From: Tectiglobus sp965215755
GTDB taxonomy: Bacteria > Pseudomonadota > Alphaproteobacteria > Rhizobiales > Hyphomicrobiaceae
NCBI GenBank assembly: GCA_965215755.1
Contig: OZ244119.1
Span: 744,001 to 808,000, forward strand
Direction: 5' to 3'
DNA length: 64,000 nt
Shown: piece by piece, positions 1 through 8,941 of the stretch
Numbering within the stretch: position 1 is the first letter of the stretch
Layout: each line of letters opens with the position of its first letter
Made by a program: the position numbers and the translations under genes
Notes under the pieces: generated by a model
What the model was told of the DNA's origin: nothing
The model's input: the letters and a program-made list of their open reading frames with translations, nothing else
Database searches by the model: none

Positions 1-1
1 T

Positions 2-58
2 AGGCTGGCCAATGACACGCCGACCAATTACACACCGGCCAAGACAGACAAGGGCTGA
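2..58 (+). CDS. Possible 3' end of a gene entering from the left edge
   Basis: One plus-strand frame is open from the left edge to a TGA at 56-58 and would encode a polar tail ending NYTPAKTDKG. That is compatible with the C-terminus of a protein starting outside the window. Only 18 codons are visible, so neither the family nor the reality of the gene can be judged. No terminator follows. Confidence 0.22.
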   Translation, partial: RLANDTPTNYTPAKTDKG

Positions 59-522
59 GGCGTGAACGACAGGAGCCAGTCTCGCAAGAAAGCACCCGGC
101 GTCGCCACTTATCCCCCGTGGCGCTGTCTCATCTAAACTTCATCTCACCCGCCTCACTCAGGGACGCTTTCCGGTGGCGACTTGTTGGCGAGAGGCGGGG
201 TTCGGTTCTATGCGGGCCCGGCCACGCAGCCACCCGCATGGCGATGTTCTTCCCGGGACTATAATGTGACCGAGCTGATTTCAGCTTTGGCCGACACTGT
301 GGTGAACCGGGATTATGGAGAGGACGGCAGGCCGCTCAATGGCGGCATCTGCACGTCGGGCAGCGTGCCAAGCCAGGACCCTCCGCTGTCGACCGAGACG
401 CGGGGCGTGTTGTGCTCCAGTTTTAATAGAGTTGCGGATCACTTCACGTCCCGTGCTCCTGAAAACTGTCAGACCTCCGGCGTAAAGAGTGCGTGCGGAG
501 CATAACGCATTGGCACGCCGAG
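59..522. other. Stretch with no supported gene
   Basis: About 460 bases lie between the left-edge reading frame and the MFS gene. A 107-codon plus-strand frame at 182-505 starts with TTG, has no clear ribosome binding site and gives a low-complexity Cys/Arg/Ser-rich product with no family I recognise. I treat it as noise. I see no tRNA-like cloverleaf, strong promoter or hairpin. Confidence 0.5.
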
Positions 523-1764
523 TTACGCCGGTTGCGGTTCCGCGTTAACCGGATCATGGCGGCGGCGATGGCGCATCTGCCTGTACACCAGGAACGCTAG
601 GATGGCTGAGTTGATGATATTGAAGATCAGTCCGGCAGCGAACGCCGCTGCATAAAATGCTACTTGATCGAAGATGTAGCCTGCGAACCAACCGCCGAAG
701 GCCATGCCCGAGCCACCAAGAAGGAGCTGCATTGGTACCCGCCAGGAGGCCTGCCTTGACGGGAAGAATTCACGGACAGCAAAGATATAAGTCGGGATCA
801 ATCCGGAGAAGCCGAGGCCAAAGGCTGCCGAGACAAAGTAGAGTCCGGCCTCGTCCTGGGTCAGTGAGAACGCCGCAATGGCCAGCCCTTGTGCCAGAGA
901 ACACGTCAACAGGGTAATCAGACTGCCAACCCGGTCGGCCATCCAGCCCCAAAACTGTCGCGAGATGATCGCGCAACCCAGCAGAAGTGACAGCATGGTC
1001 GCGCCGGTACGCGAAGACAGGCCGAGGTCACCACAGAAGGCAATGAGATGCGCACTCGGCATGGCCATTGGCACGCAGCAGAGGAAGTTCGCCAATACCA
1101 ATAGCGCGAACAGCGTATTCGGCTTCAGTCCAAGGTCGCGGGTTGGTGACATCTTTGAGGCGTCAGGATTGCCCGCAGCTGCGGCCGGTTCCGGTGGGGC
1201 ACGCCCGAGAAACAGGAGCGCGAGTGGGAGGATGATCGCGACTTCGAAGATGCCGAAATACACCATGGTCTGACGCCAACCGATTTCGACTATGACCCGC
1301 TCGAAGATGAGAGGCCAGACGGCACCGGAGAGATACATCCCTGATGACACCATCGCGAGAGCGACGCCGCGATTCTTATCGAACCAACGCGTGGTGTAGA
1401 TGAGCATTGGCGCATTGATCCCGGCATTGCCGAGAGCACCGACAAATAGACCATGGCCAATGTAGAGCTGCCAGATCTGACCCTGTGACGACAGATAAAG
1501 GCCCGATGCTGCCATGATAGCGCCGAATGACACTGTCCACCTTACGCCGATGCGTTCGGCGATTGGCCCCATGGCCAGGCCGCCCACCGCGCCGCCGAAC
1601 CAAGCAAGTGAGTAGGCCAGAGCTGGTATTGCACGCTTGTTATCGTATTCTTTCGCCATCTCGGCGAGCGCGACGACCGAGATGTAAATGCTGCCGTAGG
1701 CAACAAACAGAACCGTCAGAGCGACAGCAGCGATCCACCATGATCCTCTGGTTTCAATGGACAT
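523..1764 (-). CDS. Major facilitator superfamily permease
   Basis: A 413-residue inner-membrane carrier of the MFS with about twelve hydrophobic segments. The loop after TM2 carries the MFS motif A remnant (GPIAERIGVRWT), and a hydrophilic central loop (GNPDASKMSPTRD) separates the two six-helix halves. The overall look resembles monocarboxylate or oxalate/formate-type carriers, but the substrate cannot be read from sequence. The frame is open 53 codons further upstream. I place the start at the ATG at 1764 because the upstream residues are Cys-rich and non-membrane while MSIETRGSWW leads directly into TM1. It is divergent from the DUF427 gene. Confidence 0.85.
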   Translation of the reverse strand: MSIETRGSWWIAAVALTVLFVAYGSIYISVVALAEMAKEYDNKRAIPALAYSLAWFGGAVGGLAMGPIAERIGVRWTVSFGAIMAASGLYLSSQGQIWQLYIGHGLFVGALGNAGINAPMLIYTTRWFDKNRGVALAMVSSGMYLSGAVWPLIFERVIVEIGWRQTMVYFGIFEVAIILPLALLFLGRAPPEPAAAAGNPDASKMSPTRDLGLKPNTLFALLVLANFLCCVPMAMPSAHLIAFCGDLGLSSRTGATMLSLLLGCAIISRQFWGWMADRVGSLITLLTCSLAQGLAIAAFSLTQDEAGLYFVSAAFGLGFSGLIPTYIFAVREFFPSRQASWRVPMQLLLGGSGMAFGGWFAGYIFDQVAFYAAAFAAGLIFNIINSAILAFLVYRQMRHRRRHDPVNAEPQPA

Positions 1765-1960
1765 GGTTGTCGGCGGCCCTGTTGTGATTACAGTGTTGAT
1801 ACATTGCCACGACAATAGAACAGCACCCGGCGGCGCGGCATCACACTCGGGATAACAATGGCTGATGAATGCCAGTCGATGACTAGCCACCCCACACGAA
1901 CTGTAATTGGCCGAGTTGATCAATGCTGACCATCGGTCGTGTGGGCCTTGGCAATCCGCT

Positions 1961-1989
1961 TCAGATCTCTTCAGAGGTTAGGGTATAAT
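1961..1989 (+). promoter_or_regulatory. Putative sigma70-type promoter of the DUF427 gene
   Basis: A perfect -10 hexamer TATAAT sits at 1984-1989 with a weak -35 (TCAGAT) 17 bases upstream. The expected transcript start near 1996 would give a leader of about 50 bases ahead of the ATG at 2046. Confidence 0.4.
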
Positions 1990-2045
1990 GAGTGATATAG
2001 TTTCAAGCCTGCCATTTCATTGCAGTTGAACGATGGAGAGTGTCT

Positions 2046-2432
2046 ATGGAAGGCGCCATTCGACGACCCGATGCACCGAACCACTTCATGGTCCTCAAGC
2101 CGATCAACAGGCGCATTGTGATCCGCCTTCCTGACGGAACGGTGCTTGCACAGTCAACGCGCGCCACGAGACTGCTCGAATTTGGAAGAACGCTCTACGA
2201 TCCCGTCGCTTACCTTCCCAAGCAAGACCTCGTTCAAAAGCTCCCTAGGCAAACCAACACGACCCACTGTCCACTCAAGGGCGATGCGACTTATTATGGC
2301 TTCGAGAGCGAGCAAGGAATCGTCTCTGATCTCGCATGGAGCTATGAAACGCCTTTTGATTTTGCGCAGGAGATTTGTGGGCTGATAGCCTTTTACCCCG
2401 ACAAGGTTGTGCTTGAGGAACATCCGGCGTGA
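2046..2432 (+). CDS. DUF427 family protein
   Basis: A 128-residue cytoplasmic protein matching DUF427 (also called NTP_transf_9). The recognisable core runs from residue 25 to the end: a beta-rich start (RRIVIRLPDGTVLAQS), the hallmark TTHCPLKGDATYYGF with its conserved His-Cys, then AWSYETPFDFAQEI and the closing GLIAFYPDKV. The biochemical role of the family is not established. A GGAG at 2035-2038 seven bases before the ATG decides the start; the in-frame GTG at 2040 is too close to it. The glycosyltransferase-like gene follows after 27 bases, so the two may be cotranscribed. Confidence 0.85.
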   Translation: MEGAIRRPDAPNHFMVLKPINRRIVIRLPDGTVLAQSTRATRLLEFGRTLYDPVAYLPKQDLVQKLPRQTNTTHCPLKGDATYYGFESEQGIVSDLAWSYETPFDFAQEICGLIAFYPDKVVLEEHPA

Positions 2433-2459
2433 TGAACCGGCACGTGGCAGGTTAGATGC

Positions 2460-3308
2460 ATGACAATCTCCGATATCACACTCTCAATCCTGAGTTGGAA
2501 ACAACACGACGTCCTGCGCAACACGTTGCAGTCCTTCGACCGTAACGGCGTTCTCGATGTGTTTCCTGCGCGTCGGATATTTTTCAACGAGATTGACCAA
2601 GCCGATCGGGAAATCGCAGCGGAATTTGGTTTCGAGGCTACTGGGAACGAGACCAATGTCGGAATATTCGGTGGCGCAAAGGGCCTGACCAATGCCTGCA
2701 CGACCGCGTTTATGTTGTTTGTCGAAAACGACTGTCCTGCAATCGTCTCAGCGGAGGAATTCAGGGACGGAATGGTCCGGGCGATTGCTGACATGCGGGC
2801 ATATGATGTGCCGGTCTTCTCAATGCGGTCGCGGCGCCGACCAGGTGAGAAATTCAATCGGCGGGAACGCTATGAGAAGTACTACAGGCTGGAGCGGCCG
2901 TTATCGGCAGAGGAAGGCGGCAATCCTGCATCGCGTAAGCCAACCCATCCCATGTGGCGTAAGGTCGAGGATCTGCGACGGCCCAGCCTTCGTGGCAGCG
3001 CCATGTTTGCGGAAGAGGACCCCCATTTACGGCATCCGAGTTGTATACGAAGATCGAGCAACGGCAATTTTCTGATTTCATCGCGTATCCATAACTGGTC
3101 AAACAACTGTCTGCTTGTAAACACGCAGTTTATGCGCGAGGTGATCATCCCACAGGTCGAGGCACATCCTGCGCCGACTGCGATCAACGGACATCAGGAT
3201 ATCGAAGCCGCTCTGAAGCTGGATAATTGGTGGAAGTCACAAGAGGTCACCATGGGCCAGGCTGACCCCGGGCCTTTGACGCATGCCCGCGGTGGAGCGG
3301 GGGAGTAG
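2460..3308 (+). CDS. Glycosyltransferase-like protein (GT-A fold)
   Basis: A 282-residue protein that opens like family 2 glycosyltransferases: a first strand (ISDITLSILSWKQ), a DVLRNTLQSF helix, then NETNVGIFGGAKGL and a VENDC segment in the place of the metal-binding acidic motif. The C-terminal half (residues 130-282) is polar and not recognisable. It ends in a Gly/Pro-rich tail. No membrane segment or signal peptide is visible, so a cytoplasmic role modifying a glycan or protein is inferred. Acceptor and donor are unknown. It is not near the main glycan cassette at 25.8-32.3 kb. Confidence 0.6.
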   Translation: MTISDITLSILSWKQHDVLRNTLQSFDRNGVLDVFPARRIFFNEIDQADREIAAEFGFEATGNETNVGIFGGAKGLTNACTTAFMLFVENDCPAIVSAEEFRDGMVRAIADMRAYDVPVFSMRSRRRPGEKFNRRERYEKYYRLERPLSAEEGGNPASRKPTHPMWRKVEDLRRPSLRGSAMFAEEDPHLRHPSCIRRSSNGNFLISSRIHNWSNNCLLVNTQFMREVIIPQVEAHPAPTAINGHQDIEAALKLDNWWKSQEVTMGQADPGPLTHARGGAGE

Positions 3309-3577
3309 TGCAATTGCGGTTGCTGCGGATCAGCGCGGTGCCGAGCCAAGGCCCGAAGTCAGTAAATCCTCAGACGTTGAGATGTAGCTGCACTGCACCC
3401 TGCAATGCTCGAGAGGAGCAAAGAAAATCACTTTCTCGGTTTTTCGAGAGCCTTAGACCCTTGCCCTGCCACACAAAATGTTAATCTTTGAGACAACTGA
3501 TTCGTTGCAGATCCCTCATTCTCTGCAAACACTGTTCACGCGCGTTGTGCCTTGCGTCCTGACCACAGGAGTATTCT

Positions 3578-4510
3578 ATGGCCAACGTTGCCACCGCCGA
3601 CTTGATGCGCGAGGCTGATCGCGCTGCAGATGACGCCGCCTACGAGGCCCGCGCCGAGGTGCTAGAGCGCGAAGCTCAAACTGGTGATGATATTGTTGCC
3701 CCGAAGCAATCGAAGCGTCGGCAAAAGCGGCTTGCCAAGCAATCGACGTCCGGGGGTGGATACAAGCACTTCATTGTTGATGTCTGGCTCGTCGACCTCA
3801 ACCCGACCGAATTCGGCATTTTCAAGCGATCAAGGAACCGCGCCAAATCCCGCCAGTTTACGCAGGATATGGATATCTATGCAGAAGTGATCGAAGAAGG
3901 TAAGCGCACCGGGCTGATCGGCTATCGCAAAGACCTCTGGAAAAAAGAAGAGAAAAAGACACGCCGTCTCGTCTTCAAGCTGTTTTCCGACAAGCTCAAC
4001 TGGCGTGCAACGATGGACCTTATGCTCGCCCGCTCGGTTCAGCAGACAATGGGTGCCAGGCTGCTCCCTGTCATGACCTATTCTCTGAATTCCGCTGACG
4101 AAGATCAGGTCGTCAATATTGAGCGTTCAGCCAATAAGTGGCCATTGATGCCGGAGAATTTCTCTTTCTTCCTCCTGCAAGACGGCAAACTGGAGTTCTA
4201 TCGGATCCGCCAGGACTTCTTCCGGTTTGGCGATGATTACTCAATCTACAACAGCCACAACGAACGGATTGGCCGGCTGGATGGAGCATTCTTCTCGATT
4301 TCCGGTAAATGGCGATGCCGCGTCAAAGAAGAATATGCCAGCAAGCAGCTGCTCAACACTCTCAAAATGTTCACCGGGATGTTAATATTCAACGATCGCT
4401 GCCGGAGCCATATCAAGCGACTTGCAAAGCAGGTGTTGCAAGGAAAGATCACACCGAAGCTGGAGAAGCAGGAAGTTGATCTCTACATGAACCCGCGGCG
4501 GGTCCGCTAG
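3578..4510 (+). CDS. Unrecognised protein with LURP-one/tubby-like C-terminal region
   Basis: A 310-residue cytoplasmic protein. Residues 1-60 are Ala/Glu-rich and then strongly basic (KQSKRRQKRLAKQ). Residues 62-190 are a mixed region starting YKHFIVDVWLVDLNP. Residues 190-255 (FYRIRQDFFRFGDDYSIY and NERIGRLDGAFFSISGKW) resemble the repeating strand pattern of LURP-one-related/tubby-like proteins. The last 50 residues are basic and helical. There is no signal peptide or membrane segment. It stands alone after a 269-base gap and before a sugar dehydrogenase. The fold assignment is inference from pattern; no function is known. Confidence 0.7.
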   Translation: MANVATADLMREADRAADDAAYEARAEVLEREAQTGDDIVAPKQSKRRQKRLAKQSTSGGGYKHFIVDVWLVDLNPTEFGIFKRSRNRAKSRQFTQDMDIYAEVIEEGKRTGLIGYRKDLWKKEEKKTRRLVFKLFSDKLNWRATMDLMLARSVQQTMGARLLPVMTYSLNSADEDQVVNIERSANKWPLMPENFSFFLLQDGKLEFYRIRQDFFRFGDDYSIYNSHNERIGRLDGAFFSISGKWRCRVKEEYASKQLLNTLKMFTGMLIFNDRCRSHIKRLAKQVLQGKITPKLEKQEVDLYMNPRRVR

Positions 4511-4650
4511 TCTGTTTCAGTCGCCGAAAACAATCCGTTGGGAAGGACTTGGGCTGGTCCCCATCCACTCTCAAAGGCCATGCACCAATGATCAGAAATA
4601 ATTGATCAGCGGAAAACACTCTTTCCGCGAGCACCAAGCGATACGATATG

Positions 4651-4683
4651 ATGCCGGAGCACCTCAAAATGGAGTTCCGGCAT
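4651..4683 (+). promoter_or_regulatory. Hairpin presenting the ribosome binding site of the sugar dehydrogenase gene
   Basis: ATGCCGGA at 4651-4658 pairs perfectly with TCCGGCAT at 4676-4683, whose last base is one base before the ATG at 4685. The 17-base loop contains GGAG (4671-4674), the likely Shine-Dalgarno. The right arm therefore sits between the ribosome binding site and the start codon, a layout that could modulate initiation. Confidence 0.45.
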
Positions 4684-4684
4684 T

Positions 4685-5827
4685 ATGCATTTTGCAACCG
4701 CCTTCACTGCTGCGACCGTGCTGCTGGCTGTTCCTGCCGCAGCGATACAAACGAAAGCCCCCAAGCCTGGCAATCCAACTGGAGCGAAGACCGAGGTCAT
4801 TGCCAAAGGGCTCGTGCATCCATGGGGTATGCAATTCCTTCCCGACGGCCGCGTGATTCTTACTGAGCGGCCCGGCGCTATCCGAATTGTTGACAAGTCC
4901 GGCAAGGTTTCGAAGCCGCTTAGTGGAGCACCACAAGTTGTTGCCCAAGGGCAGGGTGGGATGCTCGACATTGTACTCGCGCCAGACTTCGCCACGTCGC
5001 GCACTCTTTATGTCGCTTACTCTCAGCGCCGCGGCCCCGGCAAGAACGGCACGAGTGTTGCCCGGCTGAAACTTGTCTCCGATGCGAATGGAGATCGTCT
5101 GGAGAACGCGAAGGTTATCTTCAAGCAAGTGCCAGCAAACGGTGGTGGATTGCATTTTGGTTCGCGGCTCGCCTTTGCAACAGATGGCAAGCTATTCGTG
5201 ACACTCGGCGAGCGGTATCAGAAGTTTGCCGCGCAAGATCCAAAAACTCACTTCGGCAAAGTTGTCCGAATCAACGGCGATGGTTCGGTGCCAGCAGATA
5301 ACCCGTTCGTTGGAGATCAATTCAAGGCACAGCCGCACGTCTGGTCAATCGGACACCGCAATCCACAGTCAGCCGCGATCCATCCTGAGACGGGCAAGCT
5401 CTGGACGGTCGAGCATGGTGCGCGCGGTGGCGATGAAATCAATATCCCGCAAGCTGGCAAAAACTACGGTTGGCCGGTGATAACGTATGGCCGCGACTAT
5501 TCCGGCGCGAAGATTGGTATTGGACGCAGCAAGGCTGGTATGGAGCAGCCGCTTTACTATTGGGATCCATCGATCGCGCCGTCAGGAATGGCGTTTTCCT
5601 GGTCCGACACGTTTCCCCAGTGGAAAGGTAATCTATTTGTTGGCGCCTTGAGAGGTCGACACCTTGCCCGTCTGGTCCTCGATGGTGAGAAGGTCGTTGC
5701 CGAAGAAAAGCTCTTGGAGGATCTGGGTGCCCGCATACGTGATGTACGCCAAGGGCCGGATGGAGCGATCTATGTTCTGACTGACAGCCGCAACGGCCAA
5801 ATCCTGCGGGTTGTTCCCGGTCAATGA
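4685..5827 (+). CDS. Exported PQQ-dependent sugar dehydrogenase family protein
   Basis: A 380-residue protein of the soluble aldose dehydrogenase (YliI/Asd) family, a six-bladed beta-propeller that oxidises aldoses with PQQ in the periplasm. Residues 1-20 form a signal peptide ending AVPAAA. Family landmarks include GLVHPWGMQFLPDG, GQGGMLDIVLAPDF, GGGLHFGSRLAFATDG, YSIGHRNPQ-like (WSIGHRNPQS), VEHGARGGDEIN and GKNYGWPVITYG, covering residues 35-375 at normal length. PQQ use is known for the family but not provable here; some members lack activity. It is monocistronic: a start-proximal hairpin precedes it and a convergent inverted repeat follows. Confidence 0.88.
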   Translation: MHFATAFTAATVLLAVPAAAIQTKAPKPGNPTGAKTEVIAKGLVHPWGMQFLPDGRVILTERPGAIRIVDKSGKVSKPLSGAPQVVAQGQGGMLDIVLAPDFATSRTLYVAYSQRRGPGKNGTSVARLKLVSDANGDRLENAKVIFKQVPANGGGLHFGSRLAFATDGKLFVTLGERYQKFAAQDPKTHFGKVVRINGDGSVPADNPFVGDQFKAQPHVWSIGHRNPQSAAIHPETGKLWTVEHGARGGDEINIPQAGKNYGWPVITYGRDYSGAKIGIGRSKAGMEQPLYYWDPSIAPSGMAFSWSDTFPQWKGNLFVGALRGRHLARLVLDGEKVVAEEKLLEDLGARIRDVRQGPDGAIYVLTDSRNGQILRVVPGQ

Positions 5828-5835
5828 CGCTACGG

Positions 5836-5871
5836 CCATCCGGATCACGCCTGTGGGTGTGATCCGGATGG
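5836..5871. terminator. Inverted repeat between convergent genes, probable bidirectional terminator
   Basis: CCATCCGGATCAC (5836-5848) and GTGATCCGGATGG (5859-5871) form a perfect 13-bp stem with a 10-base loop. It lies between the stop of the sugar dehydrogenase (5827) and the stop of the VWA gene (5896). No long T-run follows in either direction, so termination may need Rho or be partial. Confidence 0.6.
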
Positions 5872-5895
5872 TTCGATGGTTGTCATGCTCGCGCG

Positions 5896-7257
5896 TCAGT
5901 ATTTGACGGATGACCCTGATGAATTACCCAGACTTTTCCGCATGGATTTGCGCTGCACATTCCAATCTCGCTTGGAAATCTCCGACTCGTCCTTGCTGTA
6001 TTGCTTGCGCAGGCGATCGAGACGCGATGAAGATTTGTAGTTCAACTTCGCACGCACGGCTTGCTGACCCGTAATCAGTTCGCGGCCCTGTCTGATTGCT
6101 GCCTGCGCTGCCGCCACCTTACCCTGGTCCCGCAGTTTGATGGCCTGACGGCTTTTCTCGCGGGCCTGCAGTTCAACAACGGGGTCCATGACGATAGGAT
6201 CCATGCTGCGCTTAATGCTTTCGTCGTCGGAACTGAAAGACGCCCGCACAGCAGAGTTGCGCGTCTCCCGCGATGTGCTGCCCTGTGGCTTGTAGCGTAC
6301 GGTCACGTTTGCAAGCTCTTGGTCGCCTGATGCAATCTCCTGATCGATTTCCAGCTCAAGTTGCAAGCTGTGCGTCGACTTGGAATAAGCCTGTGCGACT
6401 TTGAAGACAGCCTTGCGGCCCTGGATCTTGGCGCGGCGACCGAGTGAACGCCGAGGTCGAACACCGTCACGGGTTTCGATAATAATCTCTATATCCTGCG
6501 CGATGACCGACAGGACATCATCGAACTCGCGATTGAAGATGCGACGCAGATCACGAGCGGTTTGTGCGAAGTCGTGGTTTCCGTCACTGGCACCCGCCAG
6601 CCGCGCCATCAGGTCTTCGTTGTAGCCCCGGCCCAAGCCAATGGTCGTCACGGAGATTCCCTGGCTACCAAGATCGGCACCGAGTTCTTCAAACGCATAA
6701 GGATCGCGTGGTCCAACGTTAGCGAGGCCGTCAGAGAGAAGTATAATGCGATCGAGCCGGCGCCCGTTGCTGTGCTCGGCCAGCTCTTCTGCGGCGGTCT
6801 TCACGGCGGCATAGATGGCCGTGCTGCCGCCAGCTCGAATGCGGTCAATTGATCTGGCGTAACGACGATGATTGCTGACCCTGCCAGCAGGGATAACCAC
6901 GTCAACCGTATTGCTGAACGAGACGACGGAGGCCACGTCGCGTCCGCTCAGGCGCTCCACAGCCATGATGGCAGCTTCCCGAGCTTTCTCAATCTTGTCG
7001 CCGCGCATTGATCCGGAGCGATCGATCACAAGCGCGACGTTGACGGGAACACGCTCAACCTCTTCCGAAGGATTATGAATACCCCTGATGCCAATACGTA
7101 GAAACACGCGCTGCTTTGTCGACTGACGCAGCACCCTGTAGCCAAGCCGCGTATCGATCTCGAGCGATCCATCTTGTGATTGTGCGGCCATTGCCATGCT
7201 GCCGACTGGCAAGCCGACCGCCAAAGATGCGATCAGGGCAAATGTCTTTCGCAACAT
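5896..7257 (-). CDS. Exported von Willebrand factor type A domain protein
   Basis: A 453-residue protein with a signal peptide (residues 1-25, ending MAMAAQ). A VWA domain at about residues 70-255 has a complete metal-ion-dependent adhesion site: D79, S81 and S83 in DRSGS, T146 in GGSTAIY, and D176 in LLSDG. VWA domains of this kind bind protein ligands through the metal. A beta-rich region follows (255-365). The C-terminal 90 residues are Arg/Lys/Gln-rich and predicted helical (AREKSRQAIKLRDQGKVAAA), ending in a basic Ser-rich tail. It resembles the periplasmic YfbK-type VWA proteins in general plan. The partner is unknown. Confidence 0.82.
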   Translation of the reverse strand: MLRKTFALIASLAVGLPVGSMAMAAQSQDGSLEIDTRLGYRVLRQSTKQRVFLRIGIRGIHNPSEEVERVPVNVALVIDRSGSMRGDKIEKAREAAIMAVERLSGRDVASVVSFSNTVDVVIPAGRVSNHRRYARSIDRIRAGGSTAIYAAVKTAAEELAEHSNGRRLDRIILLSDGLANVGPRDPYAFEELGADLGSQGISVTTIGLGRGYNEDLMARLAGASDGNHDFAQTARDLRRIFNREFDDVLSVIAQDIEIIIETRDGVRPRRSLGRRAKIQGRKAVFKVAQAYSKSTHSLQLELEIDQEIASGDQELANVTVRYKPQGSTSRETRNSAVRASFSSDDESIKRSMDPIVMDPVVELQAREKSRQAIKLRDQGKVAAAQAAIRQGRELITGQQAVRAKLNYKSSSRLDRLRKQYSKDESEISKRDWNVQRKSMRKSLGNSSGSSVKY

Positions 7258-7514
7258 AATTTCGCCTTTCTGGGAAACAGTTTAACGCCTACCTGTTTCG
7301 CCAAAACACGGGACTTATCAGGCTCTACGAAGGCGAGTTTGGTGCAATTCTGTGACGTGCAGATTGAGTGATAAATCGGCCACGTCAAAAGCAGCGGCAC
7401 CAGTTCAGCGAAGCGCGTGCGCATTAATCATGGTTTTCGAAAGGTTAAGCACCGTCCACCAGCCAGGCTTAAAATAGCAACAACCTTGATTGTTATTCCT
7501 GTTCGGAGACTACA

Positions 7515-7838
7515 ATGTTCCGCTCACTCTTACTCACCCTGACCGTGACATCCCTGGCTGCGCCATCCGTGTTGGCACAGGACGCCTCGCTGATCCGTGT
7601 CGAGCCTCGGCCCTACTACGGTGCAACCATTACCATTGAGGAAGGTGTCCGAGTTTTCCGCCCACTCCCGAAGACGAAGACTATGGTCATAAACCCGGGC
7701 CAGAAAACACCACTGCACCTGCATGTGGATGGGCAGGACCGCGCTGGTCAGCAAGTAACCAACAATATCAATGTCGATACCCGTATCATCCGACGGAGCC
7801 GGCCCGTCACGCTACCGGTCAACCCACCGATCCGCTGA
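7515..7838 (+). CDS. Small exported protein of unknown function
   Basis: A 107-residue protein with a clear signal peptide (MFRSLLLTLTVTSLAAPSVLAQ, cleavage after about residue 21). The mature part, about 85 residues, is Pro/Arg/Thr-rich with a HLHVDGQDRAG segment. It has no cysteine and no domain I recognise. A GGAG at 7505-7508 precedes the ATG. It is divergent from the VWA gene across a 257-base gap, so a shared regulatory region is possible. It is convergent with the aminotransferase gene 31 bases away. Confidence 0.6.
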   Translation: MFRSLLLTLTVTSLAAPSVLAQDASLIRVEPRPYYGATITIEEGVRVFRPLPKTKTMVINPGQKTPLHLHVDGQDRAGQQVTNNINVDTRIIRRSRPVTLPVNPPIR

Positions 7839-7869
7839 GCCAAATCCCCTTGAGCCTGCGTCTTGCGGC

Positions 7870-8802
7870 TTACCGCGGGTCAAACGCGAGTTGTGCCTCA
7901 TAGTCGACGGGTGTGGAAAGCCAGCCGTCGCGCCTCCGTTCCCAATAAAGGTTGTCGAGCCGGCGTGTAACAGGGCCAGCAGATCCGCCGCCAATTGTGC
8001 CACCGTCAACTTGTGAAATGGCAATGACTCCGCCGCCGGTCGTTGAAATGAAAACCTCTTCAGCAGAGCGCAGATCGTCGGCTGGCAATGCTTCTGCACT
8101 GATTTGGAGATTGGTCTCTTTGGCCAGTTTGAAAACTGTGTTGCGAGTCATCCCATCGAGGCAGACGTCGTCTGGGGGCGTAATGATGCGCCCTTGCCGA
8201 ACTGCAAATATGTTGAATCCCGGCCCCTCGGAGATGTTGCCGTCACGATCTACCACGGCGCACGTGTCAGCACCGTGATCGTAAGCTTCCATCAGCGCCA
8301 TCTGGAGATCGAGCCAGTGATAATGCTTGATGGTTGGGTCAACGGATTCCTTCGGCACGCGTTGGATATCCGAGACATGCATCGATAGGCCTTGCTCCTT
8401 TTGTTCCGGCCGGGCAACCCACACATACGGAATACAAAACATCCAGAATTGGTTGTCGGCCAATCTGACATCACGGCTCCCGATTGGCGCCCGGCCACGT
8501 GTCATGATCATCTGGACATAGGCCTCGCGAAATCCTGTTCTGCGTACGGCCTCCAGTAGTATCTTGCGGACAGAGTCGCGGTCATACGGATTCGTCATTC
8601 GCAACTTCTGACAGTTGCGCGCAAAGCGGTCGAGATGGTCCTCAAGCCTAAAGAAAGCGCCGTGAAAGACCGATACCGTATCCTGAACCGCATCCGAGCG
8701 GAGAAAACCCCAGTCGAGCATGGGAATGCGCGCCTCAGCGACGGGTACGAACTTGCCTTCACAGAATGCAATTCCGTTCTCGAAGGGATTGTTCTCGATC
8801 AT
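7870..8802 (-). CDS. Class IV PLP-dependent aminotransferase (branched-chain/D-amino-acid type)
   Basis: A 310-residue cytoplasmic enzyme of fold type IV, the family of branched-chain aminotransferase, D-amino-acid aminotransferase and aminodeoxychorismate lyase. The PLP lysine is K159 in DPTIKHYHWLDL, and the family glutamate is E192 in SEGPGFNIF. LDGMTRNTV near residue 216 binds the cofactor phosphate. Length and the DWGFLRSDAVQDT N-terminus fit. Family members with this start are often annotated as aminotransferase class IV without defined substrate, and I cannot pick between branched-chain and D-amino acids. It is divergent from the FMN oxidoreductase gene across 139 bases. Confidence 0.85.
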   Translation of the reverse strand: MIENNPFENGIAFCEGKFVPVAEARIPMLDWGFLRSDAVQDTVSVFHGAFFRLEDHLDRFARNCQKLRMTNPYDRDSVRKILLEAVRRTGFREAYVQMIMTRGRAPIGSRDVRLADNQFWMFCIPYVWVARPEQKEQGLSMHVSDIQRVPKESVDPTIKHYHWLDLQMALMEAYDHGADTCAVVDRDGNISEGPGFNIFAVRQGRIITPPDDVCLDGMTRNTVFKLAKETNLQISAEALPADDLRSAEEVFISTTGGGVIAISQVDGGTIGGGSAGPVTRRLDNLYWERRRDGWLSTPVDYEAQLAFDPR

Positions 8803-8941
8803 GTTTCTCAGCGCTCCGTCTGTTCGATTCGTTGGATCGCTGATCAGGATCAGGATGAAGGCGGCATTGTCAATCCGGAGGCTTGCGGTCGGCGCGTGCC
8901 AAGCACACGATCCGGGAAATCATTTCGGAGCCTCACTACTG

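Noticed and set aside
182..505. 107-codon plus-strand frame
   Set aside because: TTG start, no ribosome binding site, Cys/Arg/Ser-rich low-complexity product, no recognisable family.
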